In this document: one piece after another, positions 7,732-15,008 of the stretch
Position numbering within the stretch: position 1 is the stretch's first letter
Layout of the letters: the number at the start of each line of letters is the position of its first letter
NCBI GenBank assembly: GCA_000681355.2
Contig: JJNX02000019.1
Location: forward strand, 1-32,742
Source: Peptococcaceae bacterium SCADC1_2_3
GTDB lineage: Bacteria; Bacillota; Desulfotomaculia; Desulfotomaculales; Nap2-2B
DNA length: 32,742 bases
Direction: 5' to 3'
Notes under the pieces: model-generated
The model's input: the letters and a program-made list of their open reading frames with translations, nothing else
Database searches by the model: none
Told to the model about the DNA's origin: nothing
Position numbers and translations under genes: made by a program

Positions 7732-8364
7732 ATGCGCCAAAAAATTCTTTGGGGAAGTGCCGTTTTATTTATCGCTATTGCTGTGGCCACAGGAGTGTAC
7801 TTTACTTTAAGTACCTTTGCTCATCCCTCTTTAAAGCCAATTTTACCTGTTTTTAACCGGGATGAAAATTTTAAAGTCCAAAGCAATACTTCGGTGCGCC
7901 AGGAAATTGAGTACCTTTGTCAGGATGTTCAAATAACTTACTGGGGTCCTCCGCCAAAAGAAATTCTGGGCTTGGGTCTTACTGCTTTAAAAGAGAAATA
8001 TCCCCCAGACGAATTTTGGGAGGTAGAGGCAACGGGAAACCTTTTGGTTTTGCGGCAAAAGCAAAATAAATTTTGCTCCGAACACCAGAATTACCGTCAT
8101 CTTGGTCTTCGAAAAGATAACTTAGCTGTTTACGAAGGCCCCTTAGGCTACAACCATAAATTACTACGGGTTGAGGATAAAATACCCGTAAATGCTTTAC
8201 CGCTTGATTATCAGTTGAAATTAAACCAGGCCATGGATTTTAACCGTCAACCTCCGGAAATTCAGGGCTCGCTCCAAAAAGAACTGGAATTTAGCAGCGA
8301 TTTGGCTTTACAGTCCGCTTTGGAAAACTTAGACGAGCTTTATTCGGGCCGGGAAGGGATTTAA
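7732..8364 (+). CDS. BofC-like protein with N-terminal membrane anchor
   Basis: A hydrophobic segment (about residues 6-26) points to a membrane-anchored or exported protein. The C-terminal half has the pattern of the BofC C-terminal domain: EHQNYRHLGLRKDNLAVYEG, followed by LLRVEDKIPVNALP. In Bacillus, BofC works between forespore and mother cell in control of SpoIVB and sigma-K processing; the same role here is inferred. The ATG at 7723 touches GGAAAGG, so the ATG at 7732, with nine bases of spacing, is the better start (210 residues). It is followed eight bases later by the cysteine desulfurase gene. Family assignment rests on remembered motif shape. Confidence 0.6.
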   Translation: MRQKILWGSAVLFIAIAVATGVYFTLSTFAHPSLKPILPVFNRDENFKVQSNTSVRQEIEYLCQDVQITYWGPPPKEILGLGLTALKEKYPPDEFWEVEATGNLLVLRQKQNKFCSEHQNYRHLGLRKDNLAVYEGPLGYNHKLLRVEDKIPVNALPLDYQLKLNQAMDFNRQPPEIQGSLQKELEFSSDLALQSALENLDELYSGREGI

Positions 8365-8371
8365 ATTAAAG

Positions 8372-9580
8372 ATGATCTACCTTGATAATGCCGCTACTTC
8401 TTATCCTAAACCAGAGGAAGTATGCCAGGCCATGAACTATTTTATGCGCCATATTGGGGCCAGTCCTGGTCGTTCCGGCCATCGTTTAGCTATTGAAGCC
8501 GGTCGTCTTGTTTATGAGGCCCGGGAAATGCTGGCTGAACTTTTTGGAGTTGAAAATCCTTTACGGATAATTTTTACCCTAAATGCTACCGAAGCTTTAA
8601 ATTTAATCATTAACGGGGTGCTTTCTGCCGGTGATCACGTAATTACCAGCAGCATGGAGCACAACGCGGTAATGCGCCCTTTACAAGCCATAAAAGAAAA
8701 GGGAATTGAGCTAACTATTGTTAACTGTTCACCGGCAGGTGTTCTTTTTCCTCAAGAGGTAGCCCGGGCGATAAAACCAAATACCAGGCTGATCATTTTA
8801 AATCATGCTTCAAATGTTACCGGTACAATTCAGCCCATATCTAAAATCAGCGAGATTGCCCGCGACCATAAAATACTTTTCGCGGTTGACGCGGCCCAAA
8901 CAGCCGGTTGCTGCCCCATTAATGTTGAGGCTTTTGGAGTTGATTTTCTGGCCTTTTCAGGTCATAAAGGACTTTATGGCCCTCCCGGAACAGGAGGGCT
9001 TTATATTCGGGAAGGGTGCGAGGCAAAGCTTAAGCCTTTAGTATATGGGGGTACGGGCAGCTATTCTGAGTTTACGCACCAACCAGATTTTTTACCCGAT
9101 AAATATGAAAGCGGGACTCCCAATACAGCAGGTCTGGCCGGTTTAAAAGCAAGCGTTCGTTTTGTGCTTGACCGGGGGATTTCCCAAATTTATAAACATG
9201 AAAATAACCTGGCAGAGGCTTTGCGGGCGGGCTTAAGGAATATCAAGGGGGTTACAGTTTATAGCTCAGGCCAGTTGACACCTCAACCCCAGCTTTCGGT
9301 GGTTTCTTTTAATATTGCCGGTTTTACTCCTTCCGAAGTAGCCGTTCAGTTGGAAGAAAAATACCAGATTATGTGCCGCCCCGGCTTGCATTGTGCTCCT
9401 TTGGCCCACCAAACCATAGGCACATTTCCGCAGGGAACAGTGAGATTGAGCCCCGGTTATTTTAACACCTTGGATGAAATCAAAACAGTAGCAAAAGCAA
9501 TAGAAGAAATTGCTAACCAGGCAACATGCCCCATGAAAGACAATGGGACGGTTCTCTTGTCTTCCCTCGAAGAAAGATAA
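8372..9580 (+). CDS. cysteine desulfurase family (aminotransferase class V) protein
   Basis: PLP enzyme of the group-II NifS/SufS-like branch. Seen: IYLDNAATSYPKP at the N terminus, GRSGHRLA, NATEALNLI, SSMEHNAVMRP, AVDAAQTAG, the PLP lysine K199 in SGHKGLYGPPGTGG, ESGTPN, and the catalytic-region cysteines 335 and 341 in CRPGLHCAPLAH. It may supply sulfur for Fe-S or other sulfur-containing cofactors, but no SufBCD or IscU gene is adjacent, so the partner is unknown. The last 14 residues (389-402) are encoded by a dispersed GGGACGGTTCTC repeat that runs into the gene end, so the original C terminus was probably about residue 386. Confidence 0.9.
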   Translation: MIYLDNAATSYPKPEEVCQAMNYFMRHIGASPGRSGHRLAIEAGRLVYEAREMLAELFGVENPLRIIFTLNATEALNLIINGVLSAGDHVITSSMEHNAVMRPLQAIKEKGIELTIVNCSPAGVLFPQEVARAIKPNTRLIILNHASNVTGTIQPISKISEIARDHKILFAVDAAQTAGCCPINVEAFGVDFLAFSGHKGLYGPPGTGGLYIREGCEAKLKPLVYGGTGSYSEFTHQPDFLPDKYESGTPNTAGLAGLKASVRFVLDRGISQIYKHENNLAEALRAGLRNIKGVTVYSSGQLTPQPQLSVVSFNIAGFTPSEVAVQLEEKYQIMCRPGLHCAPLAHQTIGTFPQGTVRLSPGYFNTLDEIKTVAKAIEEIANQATCPMKDNGTVLLSSLEER

Positions 9581-9617
9581 TGGAGAAAGACAGGAGAGCC
9601 GTCCCATTGTCTTTCTC
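9536..9617. repeat. inverted pair of GGGACGGTTCTC elements
   Basis: Arm 1 (about 9536-9563) and the reverse complement of arm 2 (about 9584-9611) agree at all but two of 28 positions. Both contain GACAATGGGACGG followed by CTCT or CTCC and TGTCTT. Arm 1 is coding (3' end of the cysteine desulfurase gene); arm 2 lies between the convergent ends of that gene and the acyl-CoA dehydrogenase gene. The pair can form a strong stem and may serve as a bidirectional terminator. Confidence 0.75.
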
Positions 9618-9629
9618 CCCTTTGTTCCG

Positions 9630-11174
9630 TTAAAAAATATCTTTTTGATCAACCCAGGCCGGAAACCATTTATATTCCCCTAGAGGCTTAGCCGTCCGCA
9701 AACCATCCAAGGTGGCCCTGGCTAAAACAATGTTCTCTTTACCGCGGCGGAAAAGTTTTACTAACCCCTCATTTTCTAAGCTTTTCAGCAACTCATTTAG
9801 TTTATTATCTTCTATAATCAGTTCTTCTTTAATATCTTCCCGGTGCATGTAAAGGCCGGGATTTACTTTATAATTTTCCGCCAGTAAGTTAAGTAAATCC
9901 GCCTTAGTAACTTCCTTATTTGATAAAGAGGCAGGTTTTTTTCCGTAGTAACCAACCGTAACGGGAACATTTAATTCTTTATGCATTTGCCGGCGGGGAG
10001 GCCTTAGCTCGGAAGTAAAAACTCTGGCCCCAAATCTAGGTAAAATTAACCGCATAATGTCGCTGGTGGAGGGGGCAAGCTGGACTATTTTGCCGTCTCT
10101 TAAAAAAGACTCCACCGGATAAAACTTGGTAACCCCATCCCCGCCCATACATTGAATAGCGTCAGTATAAAGCTTTAAGCCTTCGTCCGCATTAAAACAT
10201 TTGGCAATAGAAACTTCCATAATGGGCAACTGACCAAGATCAAAAAGATAGGCTGCATAATAGGTTAAAAGCCTGGCGGTGTGGTAACGAATTATAATGT
10301 CGGCTACTTTAAACTGGTTGGTAGGTAAATCAAAGGTGGGTTGTCCAAATTGAACACGCCGCTGTAGGTGAAAGTTGGCATACCTTAAAGATTCTCCCAT
10401 GGGACCAAGGGCGCTTGCCGAAGCAAGAAGCCGTTCGTAATTGACCATACTCATTAGTATTTCCCAACCATCACCAATATTACCAATTACCCTATCTGTA
10501 GTTACCTTTACTTCATGGAGATCTAAATATGCGTTATACATATTATCAAAACCGGTTAGTTCATTAATCCGCTCAATGGTAAATCCAGGCGTATCTTTTT
10601 CAACGATAAACATACTTAGGTGATTGTGTTTTTTAATTGCTTCCGGGTCCTCACTGGTTCTGGCCAAAATTACGTAAATGTCTGAGGCACCAGCCGCCGT
10701 AATAAACCTTTTCTTTCCGTTAAGAATATAAGCCCCATCTTCTTGGCGCGCGGTTGTTTCTATCCCGGCGGAGTCATTCCCGGCATAAGGTTCGGTTACG
10801 GTTAAGGCCGCCAGTATTTCTCCCATGGCCATTTTAGGTAAAAATTCTTTTTTTAAGGCTTTGCTTCCAAATTTTAAGATCATATAAGCATTGCACATAG
10901 TAACGATATATTGCATATTAACCAGGCTAATTCGTGAAATCTGCTCCATAACCATACATGAACCTGTATATCCCATTTTACTTAAATTACCACCGTATTC
11001 CTCGGGAATAATAGCTCCTAACCAGCCTCTTTGGCCCATTTCGTTGATTATTTGGTATGGATACTTTCGCCGCCAGACCAATTCTTGTGCTTCCGATGTT
11101 TTCTCGTCGGCAAATTTTTCTAATTCATCGGCCAACTCTTTTTGCGCCTCAGTCCACCAGGGAAATCTTACCAT
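9630..11174 (-). CDS. acyl-CoA dehydrogenase-like flavoprotein with C-terminal extension
   Basis: Acyl-CoA dehydrogenase fold. Seen: AALTVTEPYAGNDSAGIET (FAD/substrate region), GKKRFITAAGASD, RRVQFGQPTFDLPTNQFKVADI, AIQCMGGDGVTKFYPVESFLRDGK. Chosen start ATG 11174 (GGGAGGGG eight bases ahead; TTG 11180 is too close), giving 514 residues, longer than the usual 380. Where most members have the base in YEGTSE, this protein has LAPSTSD, so the usual Glu is replaced by Pro368. A Glu in NYERLL (E247) matches the place used by isovaleryl- and long-chain enzymes. Residues about 423-498 form an extra helical segment like a winged helix. Substrate unknown. Downstream of, and probably co-transcribed with, the radical SAM gene. 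Confidence 0.85.
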   Translation of the reverse strand: MVRFPWWTEAQKELADELEKFADEKTSEAQELVWRRKYPYQIINEMGQRGWLGAIIPEEYGGNLSKMGYTGSCMVMEQISRISLVNMQYIVTMCNAYMILKFGSKALKKEFLPKMAMGEILAALTVTEPYAGNDSAGIETTARQEDGAYILNGKKRFITAAGASDIYVILARTSEDPEAIKKHNHLSMFIVEKDTPGFTIERINELTGFDNMYNAYLDLHEVKVTTDRVIGNIGDGWEILMSMVNYERLLASASALGPMGESLRYANFHLQRRVQFGQPTFDLPTNQFKVADIIIRYHTARLLTYYAAYLFDLGQLPIMEVSIAKCFNADEGLKLYTDAIQCMGGDGVTKFYPVESFLRDGKIVQLAPSTSDIMRLILPRFGARVFTSELRPPRRQMHKELNVPVTVGYYGKKPASLSNKEVTKADLLNLLAENYKVNPGLYMHREDIKEELIIEDNKLNELLKSLENEGLVKLFRRGKENIVLARATLDGLRTAKPLGEYKWFPAWVDQKDIF

Positions 11175-11194
11175 ATTCAAAACCCCTCCCTTTT

Positions 11195-12460
11195 TTAAAT
11201 AAAAGCAGGTTTAACCGCCGCCAGCAATACATCAACCTTTTGCTGGGCATCAGGAGCATTGGTGTTTATTGCTGTATTTGCTTCTTTTATCATAAAATTA
11301 AAGTTTTCATTTAAATGACCGCAAATAGCCAAATACGAGTAAAGCCGGCGTTCTAACTGCATTTTTAACCGTTCCCATAAAGGTTTTTGTAAATAATTAT
11401 TTATTATTTTAATTATAGTTGGCTTGTCTTTAGGAAGCTGACCTTCAATTTCCCAAAGCAAGTTGCACATTTGGTCGCTGGCCAGGTATGAAGAACACTT
11501 AAGGTTTTCAACAAATAAGCCTATTTCCGATATTACTTCATCTTCGGAGAGTAATTCAAATTCACCGGTTTGCACCCGCTCGTGAAGCGGGGAACCCTGG
11601 CGGGGTACCAGGCTTCTTATTCTAATAAAATCAGGATTAATTTCATTGAGTACATAAGCTGAATCTATAGCATGTTTTTCGGAATACTTCCTACCCCCTA
11701 GGCCAGGCATGTAATATTCACTGAGAGATATGCCGGCTTCCCTTATTTTTTTACCGGCTATGATGTGTTCTTCGCCGCTGACTCCTTTTTTCATCTCTTT
11801 TAAAACTTCATCACAGCCCGATTCTAAACCAATATGAAGCCTGGTAAGGCCTGCTTGCTGCAGTTGCTGTAATTCCTCTGCTGTTTTTCTGACCATAGTT
11901 TTGGAGCGGGTATAGGAAGTTATGCGTTCAACGTCAGGAAAATTATCTTTAAGGTATTTTAAAACTTCTAAAAGCCCTGGAGTGCGCATTTGAGGAGCAT
12001 CTGCGTCCTGAAGAAAAACCGTCCGGCCGCCTGAAGAAAGCCAGTTAGCCACACTAATTAAACTGTTTAATTTTTGCTGCCGTATTTCTAAGCCATCATT
12101 ATAATTATGGTAAATTTCAGGATTGCTATCAATTAAAACAGTTATTACTTTTTCGTTTATTTTTCCACCAAAACCAATGGCCCACGATGCCTTTTTAATT
12201 TCTTCGGCAATTGATTTTACTATATTTATGTCATCTATTATTTCTTCGGCGCTGCGGTAGGAAAAACGTTCACCTTTATAAGTGCGGCAAAATTCACAGC
12301 GATTCCAGGGGCAGTTTCTAATTACCCTAATTAACAAAGAACAGTCTTTACCCTCACTGGGTGGACGGATAGGACCTAGTTCAAACCATCCTTTTCCTAA
12401 TGCTTCTGGGTTTATTTTATAAAAACCTGCCGTCTTATGATTTACAGGTAAACCAAACAT
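11195..12460 (-). CDS. radical SAM protein (COG1032-like)
   Basis: Contains a radical SAM cluster site C50-x4-C55-x2-C58 in RNCPWNRCEFCRTYKG. This is the spaced form seen in a COG1032-like subfamily (commonly GCPWNRCTFC). Other motifs: VFLQDADAPQMRTPGLLEVL, RLHIGLESGCDEVLKEMKKG, GISLSEYYMPGLGG. This is a TIM-barrel radical enzyme of unassigned reaction; no B12-binding domain is seen. 421 residues. It lies 20 bases upstream of the acyl-CoA dehydrogenase gene on the same strand, so the two may act on one substrate. GGGAG precedes the ATG. Function not assignable from sequence alone. Confidence 0.85.
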   Translation of the reverse strand: MFGLPVNHKTAGFYKINPEALGKGWFELGPIRPPSEGKDCSLLIRVIRNCPWNRCEFCRTYKGERFSYRSAEEIIDDINIVKSIAEEIKKASWAIGFGGKINEKVITVLIDSNPEIYHNYNDGLEIRQQKLNSLISVANWLSSGGRTVFLQDADAPQMRTPGLLEVLKYLKDNFPDVERITSYTRSKTMVRKTAEELQQLQQAGLTRLHIGLESGCDEVLKEMKKGVSGEEHIIAGKKIREAGISLSEYYMPGLGGRKYSEKHAIDSAYVLNEINPDFIRIRSLVPRQGSPLHERVQTGEFELLSEDEVISEIGLFVENLKCSSYLASDQMCNLLWEIEGQLPKDKPTIIKIINNYLQKPLWERLKMQLERRLYSYLAICGHLNENFNFMIKEANTAINTNAPDAQQKVDVLLAAVKPAFI

Positions 12461-12777
12461 AAAGCCATCTCCCTCGAAAATAGATTTTCATTCTTTATGG
12501 CGGGAACGAACGTTTCCATGGGGAACTCCTCTGTAATTATACAGGTATAACCAGTAAGCTATATTATTTTATCTTTTCCGGCGGGATTATTTTGCTGTTA
12601 TTATAGCACAATATTGCTTTATTGTAATTATAAACTATAATCATAATATGCTGATTTGGCAATAAATTTTTAAAAAAGAAGGATTTTAAGCCTAAAATAA
12701 AAAATATCTTAAATAGTTTACGTAAAAATTAAATAAAAATTAAATAAAAAATAAATTGAAAAAGGAAGGGCTAAGAA
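12461..12777. other. divergent intergenic region between radical SAM gene and pduO
   Basis: AT-rich gap of 317 bases with no open reading frame of note. It holds the ribosome site of the minus-strand gene, a possible plus-strand promoter at 12614-12641, and near pduO a run of ATTAAATAAAA repeats (about 12725-12757). No B12 riboswitch was recognised ahead of pduO. Confidence 0.6.
12614..12641 (+). promoter_or_regulatory. possible promoter for pduO
   Basis: TTGCTT (12614-12619), 16 bases, TATAAT (12636-12641). The -10 box is perfect and the -35 box is partial. In an AT-rich gap this can arise by chance. Confidence 0.3.
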
Positions 12778-13314
12778 ATGAAAACATTTAATAAAAAGGG
12801 CGATCAAGGGGAGACAAGTTTACTTTACGGGGAAAGGGTGCCAAAGTCTCATCCTCGCTGCGAAGCATACGGGATGATAGATGAGGCTGTTTCGGCCTTA
12901 GGTCTGGCCAGGGCCTTAACGCAAAAAAAGAAAGTCCAGGGTATCTTATTCCAGGCACAAAAGGCCCTGTTTATTCCGGCGGCGGAAATGGCCATTCCCG
13001 AAGAAAACTACCCGGTGTACGCCCAAAAAAACCAGGTGGTTACAGAAGAAATGGTTCAGCAGTTGGAAGGTATTATAGATGAACTGGAGAGCATTACGGA
13101 AATGCCTAAAGCCTTTATTATTCCGGGAGCCTCAAGTAGTGCCGCCGCTATAGATTTAGCCCGCTGTATGGTTAGAAAAGCAGAAAGGAGAGCAGTAAGG
13201 CTAAAAGAGGATAATCTGCTGCCTAACGAAAATATTTTAAAATACCTTAACCGTTTAGCCGATATGCTATTTACCCTGGCCCGTTATGAAGAGAAAGACC
13301 TGGAGGAAAAATAA
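12778..13314 (+). CDS. pduO: cob(I)alamin adenosyltransferase, PduO type
   Basis: Adenosylates cob(I)alamin with ATP to give coenzyme B12. Seen: the ATP-binding N terminus KGDQGETSLLYG, AYGMIDEAVSALG (usually IDELNxxLG; Asn is Val here), the arginine-rich motif DLARCMVRKAERRAV, and YLNRLADMLFTLAR. 178 residues is typical of the trimeric PduO/MMAB class. AAGGAAGGG stands before the ATG. No other B12 gene is adjacent; the partner would be a B12 enzyme elsewhere. Confidence 0.9.
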   Translation: MKTFNKKGDQGETSLLYGERVPKSHPRCEAYGMIDEAVSALGLARALTQKKKVQGILFQAQKALFIPAAEMAIPEENYPVYAQKNQVVTEEMVQQLEGIIDELESITEMPKAFIIPGASSSAAAIDLARCMVRKAERRAVRLKEDNLLPNENILKYLNRLADMLFTLARYEEKDLEEK

Positions 13315-13346
13315 ATACAAATATTCAGTCTGAGAACGGAAAAGCG

Positions 13347-13379
13347 ATAAAGACAAGAGAACCGTCCCCTTGTCTTTAT
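13347..13379. repeat. hairpin repeat of the GGGGACG type, copy 3
   Basis: Perfect 11-base arms ATAAAGACAAG (13347-13357) and CTTGTCTTTAT (13369-13379) enclose AGAACCGTCCC. This is the same element as at 9536-9617, and its stem also resembles a terminator behind pduO. Confidence 0.75.
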
Positions 13380-13388
13380 TATTACTTA

Positions 13389-13409
13389 TTGGCGATTGGC
13401 AATTAGTCA
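13389..13409. repeat. short heptamer array
   Basis: Three 7-base units, TTGGCGA, TTGGCAA, TTAGTCA. Related in form to the arrays at 1082, 7611 and 28875, but short and degenerate. Confidence 0.4.
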
Positions 13410-13483
13410 ACAACAAAAAATAGGTATACAATAGCGCTTTTTTGCTAAAGCTAAGTTTAGCTTAAAAAGGAGGTGATTTCTTT

Positions 13484-13822
13484 ATGCAATGGGTGGGAGT
13501 AATAATTCGCTTTGTTGTTTCTGCCCTGGTTCTAATAGTGGTAAGTTGGATTTCTCCTGGCTTTATGGTTAAAGGGGGTTTTTTAGGAGCCCTGATTGCT
13601 GCTGCCGTGATTGCCTTACTTGGTTATGTAGGCGAAATTTTATTGGGAACACGTATATCGCCGCAAAGCAAAGGAATAGTTGGTTTTGTGGCGGCGGCGG
13701 TGGTAATTTATTTAGCGCAATTTATTATTCCGGGACTGCTTAGTGTTTCTATAATTGGCGCACTTATATCTGCTTTTATTATCGGGCTAATTGATACTTT
13801 AGTGCCTACAATGCTCAGGTAA
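13484..13822 (+). CDS. small four-helix membrane protein, phage-holin-like (PF04020-type)
   Basis: 112 residues with about four membrane segments (around 4-22, 32-53, 66-84, 86-108) and short polar turns, one of which is GTRISPQSKG. The pattern fits the Phage_holin_4_2 (YvlD-like) membrane family, which despite its name is chromosomal in many Firmicutes. Role unknown. A canonical AAGGAGGTGAT ribosome site precedes the ATG. The stop codon lies in the loop of a terminator, so the gene is probably transcribed on its own ahead of spoIIP. Confidence 0.7.
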   Translation: MQWVGVIIRFVVSALVLIVVSWISPGFMVKGGFLGALIAAAVIALLGYVGEILLGTRISPQSKGIVGFVAAAVVIYLAQFIIPGLLSVSIIGALISAFIIGLIDTLVPTMLR

Positions 13823-13841
13823 AAGCATTGTAGGCTGTTTT
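13804..13841 (+). terminator. Rho-independent terminator
   Basis: GCCTACAATGCT (13804-13815) pairs perfectly with AGCATTGTAGGC (13824-13835) over an 8-base loop, followed by TGTTTTAATTTTT. The stem begins inside the last codons of the holin-like gene, and its stop codon is in the loop. Confidence 0.85.
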
Positions 13842-13907
13842 AATTTTTAACATAAAAAACCTTTCCTGGACATATTTATATTTAAGAGTTGACCGGGAGG
13901 GGTTTTT

Positions 13908-15008
13908 ATGTTTGGAAGAAAATTTTTATTTACTTTTCGCTACCACCGTTTTTTTTGGGATAAAAGTTACCGCCGCAGGCTAACTTTAGGTACGATAGTA
14001 TTTTTAGGTGCCTTTATATTTATCATTTCCAATTACCACCTATTTACTTCCTGGTCCTTGGCCGCATGGGAACCTAATAGTATCTATAGTTTTTTATTCC
14101 GTAATAAAAACAACGCCAGAAATATTTTGACCACGGTCATACCAACCATGGCATTAGTTGACCAGAATCAAGGCCGCTACCGGATAAATACCCCCGTGCA
14201 AACTATTGTAGCCCATACTTTAAAACCTTTTTACGTGGACAGGCAAGATTTAGATTCTTTTTTAAAAGCGCAAATACCGTTTTTGGCCCTGTTAAAGACG
14301 AATCAGGTTGCTCCGGTAATGGCTAACCCAAATCCCGGGCTAAAAACAGAGCTAAAACTTCCTGCTTTTCTCCCTTTATCCCAAGATACTCTAGTGGCCA
14401 TTTATCATACCCATACGGGAGAAACTTATGCCCGTACCGACGGGAAAGAGCGCCTGGATGGCAAGGGCGGGGGGGTGACAGCCGTAGGAGCGGCTATTAA
14501 GGAGGAGCTGGAAAATAAATACGCCATTAAAACAATACACGTAGATAAAATACACGATGAAAAGTATAATCTGGCTTACTTAAAATCAGAAGAAACCGTA
14601 AGAGAGTTAATAGCCACCTACCCTGAATTGGTATTACTTCTTGATATTCACCGGGACGTTAAAAAAAACCGTAAAAATAGCCTGGTTAAAGTTAACGGTC
14701 AGGAAGCAGCCCCTCTTTTTTTTGTGGTTGGTTCTGACGCCCGGGCTCCTTTTCCAACCTGGCAACAAAACTATGAGTTGGCTAAAACATTAACCCGTGA
14801 AATAGAGGAAAAATATCCTGGTTTATGTCTTGGAGTAGAGGTTAAAGAGGGCAGGTATAATCAATTTTTGCACCCCGGCATATTAATAGTAGAAATAGGG
14901 AATGTAAATAACTCTACGGTGGAGGCGGTAGTGGCGGGGCGCTTGCTGGCTGATGTTTTGGCGCAAGTGATTTTAACTGCCCGGCAAAAGCAGTTAACTT
15001 TGTCGTAA
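13908..15008 (+). CDS. spoIIP: stage II sporulation protein P
   Basis: Cell-wall amidase/endopeptidase that, with SpoIID and SpoIIM, thins septal peptidoglycan and drives engulfment of the forespore. One membrane anchor (about residues 26-42) precedes the outside catalytic domain. Family motifs: VAIYHTHTGETYA (H167, H169), GKGGGVTAVGAAI, LLLDIHRDV (about 246-251), FFVVGSDARAPFPTWQQN, NQFLHPGILIVEIGN. 366 residues is typical. GGGAGGGG lies ahead of the ATG. The last 95 bases overlap the end of the convergent flavoprotein gene. Presence of this gene implies an endospore former. Confidence 0.94.
   Translation: MFGRKFLFTFRYHRFFWDKSYRRRLTLGTIVFLGAFIFIISNYHLFTSWSLAAWEPNSIYSFLFRNKNNARNILTTVIPTMALVDQNQGRYRINTPVQTIVAHTLKPFYVDRQDLDSFLKAQIPFLALLKTNQVAPVMANPNPGLKTELKLPAFLPLSQDTLVAIYHTHTGETYARTDGKERLDGKGGGVTAVGAAIKEELENKYAIKTIHVDKIHDEKYNLAYLKSEETVRELIATYPELVLLLDIHRDVKKNRKNSLVKVNGQEAAPLFFVVGSDARAPFPTWQQNYELAKTLTREIEEKYPGLCLGVEVKEGRYNQFLHPGILIVEIGNVNNSTVEAVVAGRLLADVLAQVILTARQKQLTLS

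Noticed and set aside
12461-12777. cobalamin riboswitch ahead of pduO
   Set aside because: No B12-box-like sequence was recognised in this AT-rich gap.
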